DNA of 64,000 nucleotides from Cognatiyoonia sp965661665 (GTDB taxonomy: Bacteria > Pseudomonadota > Alphaproteobacteria > Rhodobacterales > Rhodobacteraceae), in assembly GCF_965661665.1 (NCBI RefSeq), contig NZ_CBFIEO010000009.1, positions 1-64,000 on the forward strand. The letters run 5' to 3'. Each line of letters starts with the position of its first letter. Position 1 is the stretch's first letter. Below the pieces are notes generated by a model that worked only from the letters and a program-made list of their open reading frames with translations, was not told the DNA's origin and made no database searches. The position numbers were made by a program, and so were the translations under genes. This document shows, piece after piece, positions 17,319 to 25,954 of this stretch.

Positions 17319-18340
17319 CGCCAGACCATGTGTGCGAGGCTTTCGCCTTTCAGGCGGAGGCATGCCAGACGCTCGGCTCCCCTTTCATGGGGCAACTTTG
17401 CGTACTCTTTGCGACGCGAGACTGGCCAGAGAGTGAGATCAAGCGAAAGGTGTTCGCGTGGCAAGGCGATTTGTCGCCGCGTGCTGAAAGTGTCCGGTTG
17501 CGGTTGGGGGGAGCGTTGCACGCGCTTTATCTGACAGCTCGGGTGTTTGAGGGCGTCTATCCGACCGCGTTGGTGAGTGATGACGTGCTCTGGAACGCCG
17601 TTAAGACCGTGCTCGTAAGCGAATGTACCTTCATTTGCGATTGGATAAGGAGCGCCCCGCAGACCAACGAAGTGCGCCAGTCGGCGGTCTTAATCGGGAT
17701 GGGGCACGTGGTGGCGGAACGGTTTGGGCTGCCTCTTCGGATGTCTGAATTAGGGGCGAGTGGCGGTCTCAACCTAATGTGGGACCGGTTCGGGGTGAAG
17801 ATCGGCGACCGGCTTTATGGCCGCGACGATGTCTTGGTGTTTGATCCTGAGTGGTCGGGCGATATGCCTCCAATGGCCCAACCTGAAATCGTTGAGCGGC
17901 GAGGTGTCGACCTGAACCCGCTTGATCCAACGGCCCCTGCTGACGCGTTGCGCCTCCAAGCATACCTTTGGCCGGATCAGCCGGACAGGTTGCAGCGGAC
18001 CCATGCCGCGATTTCGGTTGCACAGCCTTTGGTCGATCAAGCGGACGCAATTGAGTGGTTGGAACACCGGCTGCCGTATCAAGATGGGCTAACCCATCTC
18101 ATCTATTCCACCGTCGCATGACAGTATTTTCCGGCAGAGACCCAGGCACGCGGACGGCGGATGATCAAGGCGGCGGGCGCAAAGGCGACGGCACAGTCAC
18201 CGCTCGCGTGGTTCTCAATGGAAACAGATGGTGGGGACCGCAGTGCGGTGCTAACCTTGCGTCTTTGGCCGGGGGACGTCACGCTGGACCTTGGGCGTGC
18301 CGATTTTCATGGGCGCGGGATTGATTGGACAACAGGATAA
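17315..18340 (+). pseudogene. DUF2332 family gene interrupted by a nonsense codon
   Basis: A DUF2332 protein of unknown function begins with GTG at 17315 and runs 268 codons with typical segments (ELGASGGLNLMWDRFG, the GASGG motif of the family). TGA at 18119-18121 stands where the family has Trp in the THLIYSTVAWQYFP-like motif. The same frame continues for 72 codons (QYFPAETQARG ... GRADFHGRGIDW) to TAA at 18338-18340. A single TGG to TGA change explains the break. The truncated product might still be made. It is translationally coupled to pth and followed by DUF2237. Confidence 0.82.
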
Positions 18341-18344
18341 GCAG

Positions 18345-18725
18345 ATGCAGATAGAACCATCCGTAAATGTCTTGGGCGAACCGCTGCAAAGCTGCTCCAC
18401 CAATCCGATGACGGGGTTCTTTCGGACGGGGCATTGTGACACCTGTGCGGAAGACGCAGGCAGCCACACTGTCTGTGCGGTGCTGACGGCAGAGTTTCTA
18501 GCCTACTCCAAATATGTCGGAAATGATCTGAGCACCCCGCGGCCTGAGTTCGGGTTTCCCGGCCTCAATCCCGGAGATCACTGGTGCCTGTGCGCAAGCC
18601 GTTTCTTGCAAGCCCATGACGAAGGCTGTGCGCCGGATGTGAACTTGCACGCGACGCATAAACGGGCGTTGGAAATTGTGCCGTTGTTAGTTTTGCAGCA
18701 GAACGCCTTGGACAATCTTGCTTAA
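18345..18725 (+). CDS. DUF2237 family protein
   Basis: A 126-residue small cytosolic protein of the DUF2237 family, function unknown. Characteristic conserved residues are NVLGEPLQSCS, MTGFFRTGHCDT, SHTVCAVLTAEFL, and the NPGDHWCLCASRW-like segment (here CLCASRF). Many Cys and Trp residues are conserved, suggesting a metal or redox site, but this is inference. It starts 4 nt after the original stop of the DUF2332 gene. Its stop overlaps that of the converging LuxR-type gene by 4 nt. Confidence 0.85.
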   Translation: MQIEPSVNVLGEPLQSCSTNPMTGFFRTGHCDTCAEDAGSHTVCAVLTAEFLAYSKYVGNDLSTPRPEFGFPGLNPGDHWCLCASRFLQAHDEGCAPDVNLHATHKRALEIVPLLVLQQNALDNLA

Positions 18726-19233
18726 GATGTTGGAATCTCTACCAGATCATCGATGAAGAGGCTGAGGATTTGTGATCGGCCCGAGACGCCCGCCTTGCGG
18801 TAAATCGCATTGGTCTGGGCTTTGACGGTGCCCTCACTCAAGTCGCGCAGCGCTGAGATTTCTTGGGCACTCATCCCTTTGACGGAGAAGAGTGCCACCT
18901 CCCGCTCCGCCGAGGTGAGACCCCATTCGGAGAAACGATCTTCCATCAACTCCATGAACGCGCCGGAGGCAGCGCGAAGCTGATCCTCGATCTGCTGTTG
19001 GCGTCTGTATGAGCGGCGGAGCATGTTGGCGCTGACCCCTGCCCAACCAAAAGCCCAATGGCTGTGGTGATTTCGATGAATTGGTAGAACTGCCAACGGA
19101 TTTGAAACCAACCCGTCGTCGTGCTCAGAAGGCCGACAAAAAATAAAACCACGCAGGAAGCCTGCAATATCAGGACAGCAGCAAAGAGGGCGTCTTGAGT
19201 CTTTGAAAATTTGTCGGTCTTTGCGTTAGGCGT
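18722..19233 (-). pseudogene. Membrane-anchored LuxR-type regulator, frameshifted
   Basis: The C-terminal part reads as a LuxR HTH domain (LTSAEREVALFSVKGMSAQEIS ... EGTVKAQTNAIYRKAGV). The N-terminal part (ALFAAVLILQASCVVLFFVGLL ... YQFIEITTAIGLLVG) supplies two membrane helices but lies in another frame. The switch falls near 19048-19058 and fits loss of one base. No ATG opens the N-terminal frame; ACG at 19231-19233 stands where a start would be. Intact homologues are two-helix membrane proteins with a LuxR domain. It is downstream of the PepSY gene, suggesting a former functional pair. A sequencing error cannot be excluded. Confidence 0.6.
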
Positions 19234-19235
19234 GC

Positions 19236-19598
19236 TTAATCGTCGTCATCTTCGTCGTGATCATCGTCGTCATGATCTTCACCGACGTCCTTATCATAGA
19301 AGTCTTTCGCGCGATTGGTGACAGAGATGCCAGGTGCTGTATCGTCACCTGATTCAACTGGCTCCACTTCTTGCTTCAGGATGGCCCCCGTTGCAGCATC
19401 ATAGATGATCTCAAGCTGATAGCCGTACCGGATGGCTTCGACTTTGACTTGCGTGAGGCCATTTTTGACTTTGATGCGAGTGTACCCTTCGGTGGAAAGC
19501 TGATTGATAACTTGGTTCGCGATGGTCTCAGCTTTTGCAGCTCCGGCGTTGAGAACATGCGCGATTAAAGTCGTTGTGAGTAGCGATTTCATTTTCAA
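19236..19598 (-). CDS. Exported PepSY-domain protein with acidic tail
   Basis: A 120-residue exported protein. A signal peptide (residues 1-23, ending AKA) precedes one PepSY-like domain of the ANQVINQLSTEGYTRIKV ... QLEIIYDAATGAIL type. The tail from about 102 is almost entirely Asp, Glu and His (EDHDDDDHDEDDDD), plausible for binding cations. Single PepSY proteins are thought to inhibit or modulate periplasmic enzymes; the target here is unknown. Its leader can form nested stems that bury the ribosome-binding site. Confidence 0.8.
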   Translation of the reverse strand: MKMKSLLTTTLIAHVLNAGAAKAETIANQVINQLSTEGYTRIKVKNGLTQVKVEAIRYGYQLEIIYDAATGAILKQEVEPVESGDDTAPGISVTNRAKDFYDKDVGEDHDDDDHDEDDDD

Positions 19599-19672
19599 AT
19601 TCCTTTCTGGGGAGCGACAGCGGAAGTGCTGCCATTCCCCAGAGACTGTCGTGAGGGTGACATGAAAGGAAT
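19599..19672 (-). promoter_or_regulatory. Structured leader burying the PepSY gene ribosome-binding site
   Basis: On the transcript, ATTCCTTTC (complement of 664-672) can pair with GAAAGGAAT (complement of 599-607), which contains the Shine-Dalgarno AAGGA just before the start codon. Nested inside is a second stem, CTGGGGA/TCCCCAG, with further GCAGC/GCTGC-type pairing. The long coaxial structure would hide the initiation region, as in thermosensors or ligand switches. Confidence 0.45.
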
Positions 19673-19742
19673 CTGCCTGAGGTTTAGATTGCCAAGCGTA
19701 AACCTAAGACCAAAACGCATAAGCTTGAATTTATAAACGCAA

Positions 19743-19767
19743 AACGCCCGGGCAACGACCAGACGTT
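19743..19767 (-). terminator. Probable terminator after trpB
   Basis: On the minus strand AACGTCTGG pairs with CCGGGCGTT (two G-U pairs) and is followed by TTTG. It lies 24-48 nt after the trpB stop. Confidence 0.55.
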
Positions 19768-19790
19768 TTCGCTAAAAACAGGGTGTTAGG

Positions 19791-21023
19791 TTACTCGAAC
19801 TCACCCATTTCAAAGCCGAGCGCCCGCGCGACCGTGAAAATGTCTTTGTCGCCGCGGCCGCACATGTTCATGCAGATCAGATGATCTTTTGGTAGGTCTG
19901 GGGCAATTTTCATAACGTGTGCGAGGGCGTGGGACGGCTCCAACGCAGGAATGATTCCTTCCTGCTGGCAGCACACCTGAAATGCGTCGAGTGCTTCCTT
20001 GTCGGTGATGGAAACATACTTCGCCCGCCCGATTTCGTGCAGCCAAGCGTGTTCTGGCCCGATGCCCGGATAGTCGAGACCGGCAGAGATGGAGAAGCCT
20101 TCGAGGATTTGCCCGTCGTCGTCTTGCAAAAGGTAAGTGCGGTTGCCGTGCAGAACGCCGGGACGCCCACCAGTGAGGGAGGCGCAATGCTCCATCTTTT
20201 CGTTCACGCCTTTGCCGCCCGCTTCAACCCCGATGATGTTCACTTCTTTATCGTCGAGGAACGGAAAGAACAGACCCATCGCGTTGGAGCCACCGCCGAT
20301 GGCGGCGATGATGGTGTCGGGCAAACGGCCCTCCGCCGCCATCATTTGTTCTTTGGCTTCCTTGCCGATGATGGCTTGGAAGTCGCGCACCATCGCTGGG
20401 TATGGGTGCGGACCAGCGACGGTGCCGATACAGTAGAACGTGTCACGCACATTGGTCACCCAATCGCGCAGCGCGTCGTTCATCGCGTCCTTTAGCGTGC
20501 CACGGCCTGACGTCACGGGGATAACCTCGGCCCCCAAAAGGCGCATGCGGAACACGTTGGGGGCCTGACGTTCCACGTCATGCGCGCCCATGTAGACAAT
20601 GCATTTGAGACCGAACTTGGCGCAGACGGTTGCTGTCGCCACACCGTGCTGGCCAGCACCGGTTTCCGCGATGATCCGTGTCTTGCCCATACGGCGGGCG
20701 AGGATGATCTGCCCCAGCACGTTGTTGATCTTATGCGCGCCTGTGTGGTTCAGCTCATCGCGTTTCAGGTAAATCTTGGCACCGCCCAAATGTTCCGTCA
20801 GGCGTTCCGCGTAATAGAGCGGGCTGGGGCGGCCGACGTAGTGGGTCCAGAGATCATGCATCTCCGCCCAGAAACTCTTATCGGTTTTTGCATTCTCATA
20901 CTGCTGCTCCAACTCAAGGATCAGCGGCATCAGCGTTTCAGAAACGAAGCGCCCACCAAAGTCACCAAACCGACCCTTTTCGTCGGGGCCTGTCATGAAG
21001 GAATTGAAAAGGTCGTGTGCCAT
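19791..21023 (-). CDS. trpB: Tryptophan synthase beta subunit
   Basis: A 410-residue PLP enzyme that condenses indole with L-serine, forming the alpha2-beta2 complex with TrpA. PLP-lysine lies in LNHTGAHKINN near residue 98, the catalytic AETGAGQHGVA segment follows near 120, and the glycine-rich phosphate loop is GGGSNAMG near 243. Length is typical (about 400-410). It follows trpF with a 104-nt gap; trpA is separated on the other side of the window. Confidence 0.98.
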   Translation of the reverse strand: MAHDLFNSFMTGPDEKGRFGDFGGRFVSETLMPLILELEQQYENAKTDKSFWAEMHDLWTHYVGRPSPLYYAERLTEHLGGAKIYLKRDELNHTGAHKINNVLGQIILARRMGKTRIIAETGAGQHGVATATVCAKFGLKCIVYMGAHDVERQAPNVFRMRLLGAEVIPVTSGRGTLKDAMNDALRDWVTNVRDTFYCIGTVAGPHPYPAMVRDFQAIIGKEAKEQMMAAEGRLPDTIIAAIGGGSNAMGLFFPFLDDKEVNIIGVEAGGKGVNEKMEHCASLTGGRPGVLHGNRTYLLQDDDGQILEGFSISAGLDYPGIGPEHAWLHEIGRAKYVSITDKEALDAFQVCCQQEGIIPALEPSHALAHVMKIAPDLPKDHLICMNMCGRGDKDIFTVARALGFEMGEFE

Positions 21024-21127
21024 ATCGCGCTCCTAAGCTGGAAGCCGCATGTTCCGAAAAATTTGGGCAAGTGCAAGGCCTGCAAAGGGGTTTGCGCACT
21101 TTCGTTGGTGTTCTGCGGCGCAATGCC

Positions 21128-21790
21128 TCAAGCTTGCGGGTCTGAGGTAATGCCTGCATTTGCACAGAATTGCCGGATCAACTCCGCGTCTTTTTGACCG
21201 GGGGCTGATTCCACGGCAGACGCCACATCGACTTGGGTCGCGCCGGTGCGCTGCATCGCCTCTGCCACGTTGTCAGGGTCGAGACCGCCCGCGAGCATCC
21301 AAGGACGAGGCCAGAACTTGCGGTCGGCCAGCAGCGTCCAGTCAAAACGCAGGCCATTGCCGCCCGGCAGAACCGCGTCCTTTGGCGGTTTTGCGTCGAG
21401 GAGGAGTTGATCGGCCACATCGCCATAGGTGTCGATCGCGGGCAGGTCATCAGCGTCTGCAATGCCAAGCACCTTCATCACAGGTAGACCGTAGCGTGCG
21501 CGCACCTCTTGCACCCGCTCAGGGCTTTCGTGGCCGTGAAGCTGTAGCATGTCGAGGGGCACAGCATCCGTCAGCGCATCTAGGAAGGCGTCATCTACAT
21601 CCACGACGAGCGCAACTTTCGCCAAACCCACAGGCGCGTGAATGCAAAGCTCCCGCGCAGTGTCGAAGTCAACGGCCCGCGGGGATTTGGCAAAGAAGTT
21701 AAAGCCTGCGTACTGCGCACCAGCCGCGGCAACAGCATCCACGTCTGCGGGGGTTTTCAGCCCGCATATTTTGGCGCGTGACTGTGACAT
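21128..21790 (-). CDS. trpF: Phosphoribosylanthranilate isomerase
   Basis: A 220-residue TIM-barrel enzyme that converts N-(5-phosphoribosyl)anthranilate to the carboxyphenylamino-deoxyribulose phosphate. The general base Cys is in AKICGLKT at residue 9, and catalytic Asp lies in ASAVESAPGQKD-type C-terminal loop preceded by VDVASAVE. The conserved GAQYAGFNFFAKSPR motif near 25-40 is present. Gene order lapA-trpF-trpB is standard in Rhodobacteraceae. Its start is 5 nt from the lapA stop. Confidence 0.96.
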   Translation of the reverse strand: MSQSRAKICGLKTPADVDAVAAAGAQYAGFNFFAKSPRAVDFDTARELCIHAPVGLAKVALVVDVDDAFLDALTDAVPLDMLQLHGHESPERVQEVRARYGLPVMKVLGIADADDLPAIDTYGDVADQLLLDAKPPKDAVLPGGNGLRFDWTLLADRKFWPRPWMLAGGLDPDNVAEAMQRTGATQVDVASAVESAPGQKDAELIRQFCANAGITSDPQA

Positions 21791-21795
21791 GAGGT

Positions 21796-22152
21796 TTAGC
21801 GCGAGGGCGCGTCGATCAGGGCGAGGATTTCATCGCCTTCATTGGTCGTTTTGGATTGCTTCAGGTCGGCCACTTCGCGGCGCAAACTTTCCACCTCACG
21901 CGCTCGGGAGCGTCCGTCGGCCCGAAGGCGGTGTTCGCGCACCCACTCCCAAAGAAAGCCGATCAACAGGCCAGCGCCAACACTGAGCAGGATCACAACG
22001 AAGAGCGGCAGTTGCACCGTTGGGGAAATCAATAAGAAGTCCGCCAATGGGGTTGGCATCGCTTGCAGGGTCACAATCTCCCGATTGGCGATCCCAACAA
22101 GGATGAGACAAACAGCAACGATAGCCCAAAAGGCGTAGCGAATGGTTTTCAT
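21796..22152 (-). CDS. LapA-domain (lipopolysaccharide assembly protein A-like) membrane protein
   Basis: A 118-residue protein with two membrane segments (about 8-25 and 45-67) and a basic, coiled-coil C-terminus (RSRAREVESLRREVADLKQ). This is the architecture of LapA/YciS-domain proteins, which in E. coli help regulate LPS synthesis with LapB. No LapB is adjacent. It lies between ihfB and trpF, the usual place in this family of bacteria, and is probably in the same transcript as trpFB. Confidence 0.82.
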   Translation of the reverse strand: MKTIRYAFWAIVAVCLILVGIANREIVTLQAMPTPLADFLLISPTVQLPLFVVILLSVGAGLLIGFLWEWVREHRLRADGRSRAREVESLRREVADLKQSKTTNEGDEILALIDAPSR

Positions 22153-22163
22153 GGTCTGAGCCT

Positions 22164-22445
22164 TTAGCCGCCGTTAAGACGATCACGTAGGAGTTTGCCC
22201 GTCTTAAAGAACGGGACATGCTTTTCTTCAACATGAACGGATTCACCAGTGCGCGGGTTCCGCCCAATGCGCTGATCGCGCTTTTTGACAGAGAATGCAC
22301 CAAATCCACGCAGTTCGACGCGGTGACCATCAGCCATTGCGCCAGTGATTTCGTCAAAGATGGTGTTCACAATCCGCTCAACATCGCGGTAGTACAAATG
22401 CGGGTTTTCATCAGCGAGTTTCTGAATCAATTCAGACCGGATCAT
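22164..22445 (-). CDS. ihfB: Integration host factor subunit beta
   Basis: A 93-residue nucleoid protein that forms a heterodimer with IhfA and bends DNA sharply. The HU/IHF signature GFGAFSVKKRDQRIGRNPRT is at 45-64, with the intercalating Pro in NPRTGE. The start MIRSELIQKLADENPHLY is characteristic of IhfB. It sits immediately downstream of rpsA, as in most proteobacteria, with an rpsA terminator between. Confidence 0.97.
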   Translation of the reverse strand: MIRSELIQKLADENPHLYYRDVERIVNTIFDEITGAMADGHRVELRGFGAFSVKKRDQRIGRNPRTGESVHVEEKHVPFFKTGKLLRDRLNGG

Positions 22446-22673
22446 AGATGTCCCCCCTATTCAGCAGCCTTTAAAAGCACCGCATACGTATTAGCAGTCC
22501 AAAACACTATAGGGGCAATTTCAGATCGACCCAATAGTCAGAAAACGCTGATTTTGGCGTTTTTCGTCTTTTTGTAGGGGATTAGGCGGCGTCTTTTTGA
22601 CGATGCGACGTTGAAACCCCTGATAGGTGGGTTTTCAGCCTCACTGAAGAATCGATTCGACAAGGCCAAAGAA

Positions 22674-22704
22674 AAAGGGCCCGCGCAAAATGCGCAGGCC
22701 CTTT
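22674..22704 (-). terminator. Rho-independent terminator after rpsA
   Basis: On the minus strand AAAGGGCC and GGCCCTTT flank an inner GCGCA/TGCGC stem, and TTTTTCTTT follows. It ends rpsA transcription 21-51 nt past its stop. Confidence 0.9.
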
Positions 22705-22724
22705 CGATCCGAAAATCAGGTAAC

Positions 22725-24404
22725 TTATTCGTCGCCTTTCAAAGCCGCACCCAAGATGTCGCCCAAGGACGCACCGGAGTCAGAGGAACCATACTGCTCC
22801 ACAGCTTCTTTTTCTTCTGCAATTTCGCGTGCCTTGATCGACAGACCCAGCTTGCGTGTCTTGCTGTCGATGTTGGTGACACGAACATCGACCTTGTCGC
22901 CAACGCCGAACCGCTCTGGACGCTGCTCGGAGCGGTCACGGCTGAGGTCGGAGCGGCGGATGAAGGACGTCATGCCTTCGTAAGCCACTTCGATACCGCC
23001 GTCTTCGATCTTAGTCACTTCCACAGTGATGATCGAACCGCGCTTCACATCGCCGATTGCATCTGCGAATGGATCACCGCCGAGCGCCTTGATGGAGAGC
23101 GAGATGCGCTCTTTCTCAACGTCGATCTCAGCAACTTTGGCTTGAACAATGTCACCCTTGCGGAAGTCGCCGATGACGTCTTCGCCGCGGCCTTCCCATG
23201 TCAGGTCAGACAGGTGGACCATGCCGTCGATGTCGCCTTCAAGGCCAACAAACAAACCGAATTCGGTGATGTTCTTAACTTCGCCTTCAACCTCTGTGCC
23301 CTCTGGGTGTGTCTCAGCGAAGACTTCCCATGGGTTGCGCTGTGTCTGCTTGAGGCCAAGGGACACGCGGCGCTTGGCACCGTCGATTTCCAGAACCATG
23401 ACTTCGACTTCTTGAGACGTAGACACAATCTTGCCTGGGTGAACGTTCTTCTTTGTCCAGGACATCTCAGACACGTGGACCAGACCTTCGACACCTGGCT
23501 CAAGCTCAACAAATGCACCGTAGTCGGTGATGTTTGTGACGCGACCTGTGTGCACTGTTTCAAGAGCGTACTTGGTTGCGACAGAATCCCATGGGTCGGC
23601 CTGCAGCTGCTTCATACCAAGGCTGATACGGTGGGTTTCTTTGTTGATCTTGATGACCTGAACTTTGATCGTTTCACCGATCGTCAGGATCTCAGATGGG
23701 TGGTTCACGCGGCGCCATGCCATGTCAGTAACGTGCAGGAGACCGTCAACACCGCCGAGGTCAACGAAGGCACCGTATTCAGTGATGTTCTTAACGACAC
23801 CGTCCACTTCCTGACCTTCTGCCAGGTTCCCGATAACCTCTGCACGCTGTTCTGCGCGAGATTCTTCAAGGATCGCACGGCGGGACACAACGATGTTGCC
23901 ACGGCGGCGGTCCATTTTCAGGATCTGGAATGGCTGTTTGAGGCCCATCAATGGACCCGCGTCGCGCACTGGGCGGACGTCAACCTGAGAGCCTGGCAAG
24001 AACGCAACCGCACCACCAAGATCAACAGTGAAGCCGCCTTTGACACGACCAAAGATCGCGCCGTCGACACGCTCTTCATCCGCATAGGCTTTTTCCAGAC
24101 GATCCCAGGCTTCTTCGCGGCGCGCCATCTCGCGAGAGATAACAGCTTCGCCACGGGCGTTTTCTGCAGCGCGCAGATATACCTCAACCTCGTCACCAAC
24201 AGACAGGTCTGGGTCTTCGCCTGGGTTTGCGAATTCTTTCAGTTCGACGCGGCCTTCCATTTTGTAGCCTACGTCGATGATGGCTTGGCCCGCTTCAATT
24301 GCAATGACTTTGCCTTTGACAACGCTGCCTTCTTGCGGCGTGTCGATTTCGAAGCTTTCATTGAGGAGGGCTTCGAATTCCTCCATTGATACGTTTTCAG
24401 CCAT
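22725..24404 (-). CDS. rpsA: 30S ribosomal protein S1
   Basis: A 559-residue S1 that binds mRNA on the 30S subunit and helps initiation. Six S1 (OB-fold) repeats can be followed, e.g. GSVVKGKVIAIEAG, GAIFGRVKGGFTVDLGG, VDGVVKNITEYGAFVDLGG, TGRVTNITDYGAFVELEPG, EGEVKNITEFGLFVGLEG and the C-terminal repeat ending near VTNIDSKTRKLGLSIKA. The ATG at 24404 (MAENVSMEEF) is chosen over an upstream in-frame start. It lies between cmk and ihfB, the conserved order. Confidence 0.98.
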   Translation of the reverse strand: MAENVSMEEFEALLNESFEIDTPQEGSVVKGKVIAIEAGQAIIDVGYKMEGRVELKEFANPGEDPDLSVGDEVEVYLRAAENARGEAVISREMARREEAWDRLEKAYADEERVDGAIFGRVKGGFTVDLGGAVAFLPGSQVDVRPVRDAGPLMGLKQPFQILKMDRRRGNIVVSRRAILEESRAEQRAEVIGNLAEGQEVDGVVKNITEYGAFVDLGGVDGLLHVTDMAWRRVNHPSEILTIGETIKVQVIKINKETHRISLGMKQLQADPWDSVATKYALETVHTGRVTNITDYGAFVELEPGVEGLVHVSEMSWTKKNVHPGKIVSTSQEVEVMVLEIDGAKRRVSLGLKQTQRNPWEVFAETHPEGTEVEGEVKNITEFGLFVGLEGDIDGMVHLSDLTWEGRGEDVIGDFRKGDIVQAKVAEIDVEKERISLSIKALGGDPFADAIGDVKRGSIITVEVTKIEDGGIEVAYEGMTSFIRRSDLSRDRSEQRPERFGVGDKVDVRVTNIDSKTRKLGLSIKAREIAEEKEAVEQYGSSDSGASLGDILGAALKGDE

Positions 24405-24501
24405 GTGGCGTTCGTTTCCTAACATTACATTTTATACGGGCCGGGTGGTTGTCTCCACCGGTCTTTAGATTTCAGTTGGTCGAGACCTTGAAACGTAAAA
24501 A

Positions 24502-24524
24502 CAGGGTTGGACGAACCAACCCTG
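24502..24524 (-). terminator. Terminator-like hairpin in the rpsA leader
   Basis: On the minus strand CAGGGTTGG and CCAACCCTG form a perfect 9-bp stem, loop 5 nt, followed by TTTTT. It lies about 100 nt before rpsA. It either ends read-through from upstream (cmk side) or acts as an attenuator in the rpsA leader. Confidence 0.7.
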
Positions 24525-24587
24525 CTCGAGTCTCATTGCCCGCGCCTGTCTCGACGCTTAGACAAGCGGGCGTATAGGCCCTTATTC

Positions 24588-25240
24588 CTAATGTGGCAAG
24601 GGCTTTGAGCGTAGTTTCGCTGAGAGGCCGTCAAGCGTGGTTTGAACCGTTTTAAAGAACGCGCCCACGTGTTCGCCATCCATGACGGCGTGATGCACCT
24701 CTAACGTCATCGCCATGCGCCAGACACCATCCGCGTCTTGGACGAATTTCTTCATGAAACGCGCGGGATGCAATCGTTGCGATCGGCCATTACGTTGTTC
24801 ATCGACGTGTAATCTAGCCACGGCATACAGGAGAAGTACACAAGATCATCCCGTTCGCCCTCGTTGGGTTTGAATGCGCCTTTGGCAACCGCCTCCATCT
24901 CCGCCGCTGCGGCGCGGTCCAAGGTATGAAATCAGGATCGAAAGCGATGTAGGAATAGCCTAAGCCGCCCGCGTGCTGTGGCGCGGTTGCTGACATCTCC
25001 ACCGCGTCATGTCGCACCACCTGATCGCCCCGAATCCGCAGACGCATGGCAGAGACTTTGTGGATCGCCTAGAGACGCCCGATGCGCAAACGGTTCAGCG
25101 CACCCTGTTTGCGTGAATAGGAGAAGTTCTCGCATGTGTCCCCAACAACATTCAAACGCTGGCCCCTCACATCAGATCAGATCGGGTCATCTGACGGTGA
25201 GACACCGCGCCCGTCAATCATCTACGATTATTCAAAGATC
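24588..25240 (-). pseudogene. Chloramphenicol-acetyltransferase-like pseudogene
   Basis: Pieces of a CAT-family trimeric acetyltransferase can be read on the minus strand in several frames: PAMRLRIRGDQVVRHD, LGYSYIAFDPDF, the substrate-site segment PWLDYTSMNN, and the catalytic-His region TLEVHHAVMDGEHVG (family motif HHAxxDG intact). Multiple frameshifts and stops separate them, and the N-terminal third is barely recognisable. The family includes chloramphenicol resistance enzymes and uncharacterised acetyltransferases. It sits between cmk and rpsA, normally adjacent, so it was probably inserted and then decayed. Confidence 0.75.
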
Positions 25241-25279
25241 AAACTGTCTTATGAGATTTGGCTGCGTCACCACTAAGCG

Positions 25280-25888
25280 CTAGCCGCGTTTGGCATTAAT
25301 GGCAGCGATAGCTGCCGCGACCGCCTCTTCAATTGTCATGCCTGAGGTGTCGATTGTCACCGCATCCTCCGCCGCGATGAGGGGGGCCGTTGCGCGTTCG
25401 CGGTCGCGCGTGTCGCGGGCAATGACGTCTTCAAGCACGCCTTCGGATGTCACATCCGCGCCGCGTTCCTTCAGTTCCTTGTAACGACGGTCGGCGCGGG
25501 TTTCAGCGCTTGCTGTCACGAAAAGCTTCACATCGGCATTCGGGCAAATGACCGTGCCGATGTCGCGCCCATCAAGGACCGAACCGGGGCCTTGCGCGGC
25601 AAAGTTGCGTTGGAAATCGGTCAATGCGCTGCGGACCTCCGCTATGACAGCGACTTTGCTGGCTTCTTGCGCGACAGTTTGGGTGCGCAGGTCAGGGTTT
25701 TCGAGGTCGGTGGGCTGCAAGGTTTGTGCAGCAGCGATGGGTTCCGCCCCCGTCAGAACCTTGGCCCCGACCGCGCGATAAAGCAAGCCAGTGTCCAGAT
25801 GTGCAAAGCCAAAATGCGCAGCAACGGCTTTGCTAACGGTACCTTTACCAGCGGCGGCAGGCCCATCAATCGTTATGGTAAATGGCAT
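25280..25888 (-). CDS. cmk: Cytidylate kinase
   Basis: A 202-residue kinase that phosphorylates CMP and dCMP. The P-loop GPAAAGKGT is at residues 8-16, CMP-binding residues are in LDTGLLYRAVG, and DGRDIGTVICP carries the conserved Arg-Asp. The lid region ARDTRDRERATAPL is present. The frame extends upstream, but the ATG at 25888 (MPFTITIDGPAAAG) is the family start. It follows aroA in the same direction, as in other alphaproteobacteria. Confidence 0.96.
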   Translation of the reverse strand: MPFTITIDGPAAAGKGTVSKAVAAHFGFAHLDTGLLYRAVGAKVLTGAEPIAAAQTLQPTDLENPDLRTQTVAQEASKVAVIAEVRSALTDFQRNFAAQGPGSVLDGRDIGTVICPNADVKLFVTASAETRADRRYKELKERGADVTSEGVLEDVIARDTRDRERATAPLIAAEDAVTIDTSGMTIEEAVAAAIAAINAKRG

Positions 25889-25954
25889 CTCACGCTCCAC
25901 CCTTTGCTTGGCGTCTTGAGTAGCCGTTTGCAAAACGAAAGACCAGCGCAGTGG

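Noticed and set aside
22611..24389. Plus-strand open frame of 592 codons
   Set aside because: It is exactly antisense to rpsA, whose six S1 repeats are clear. The long frame is a by-product of rpsA codon use.
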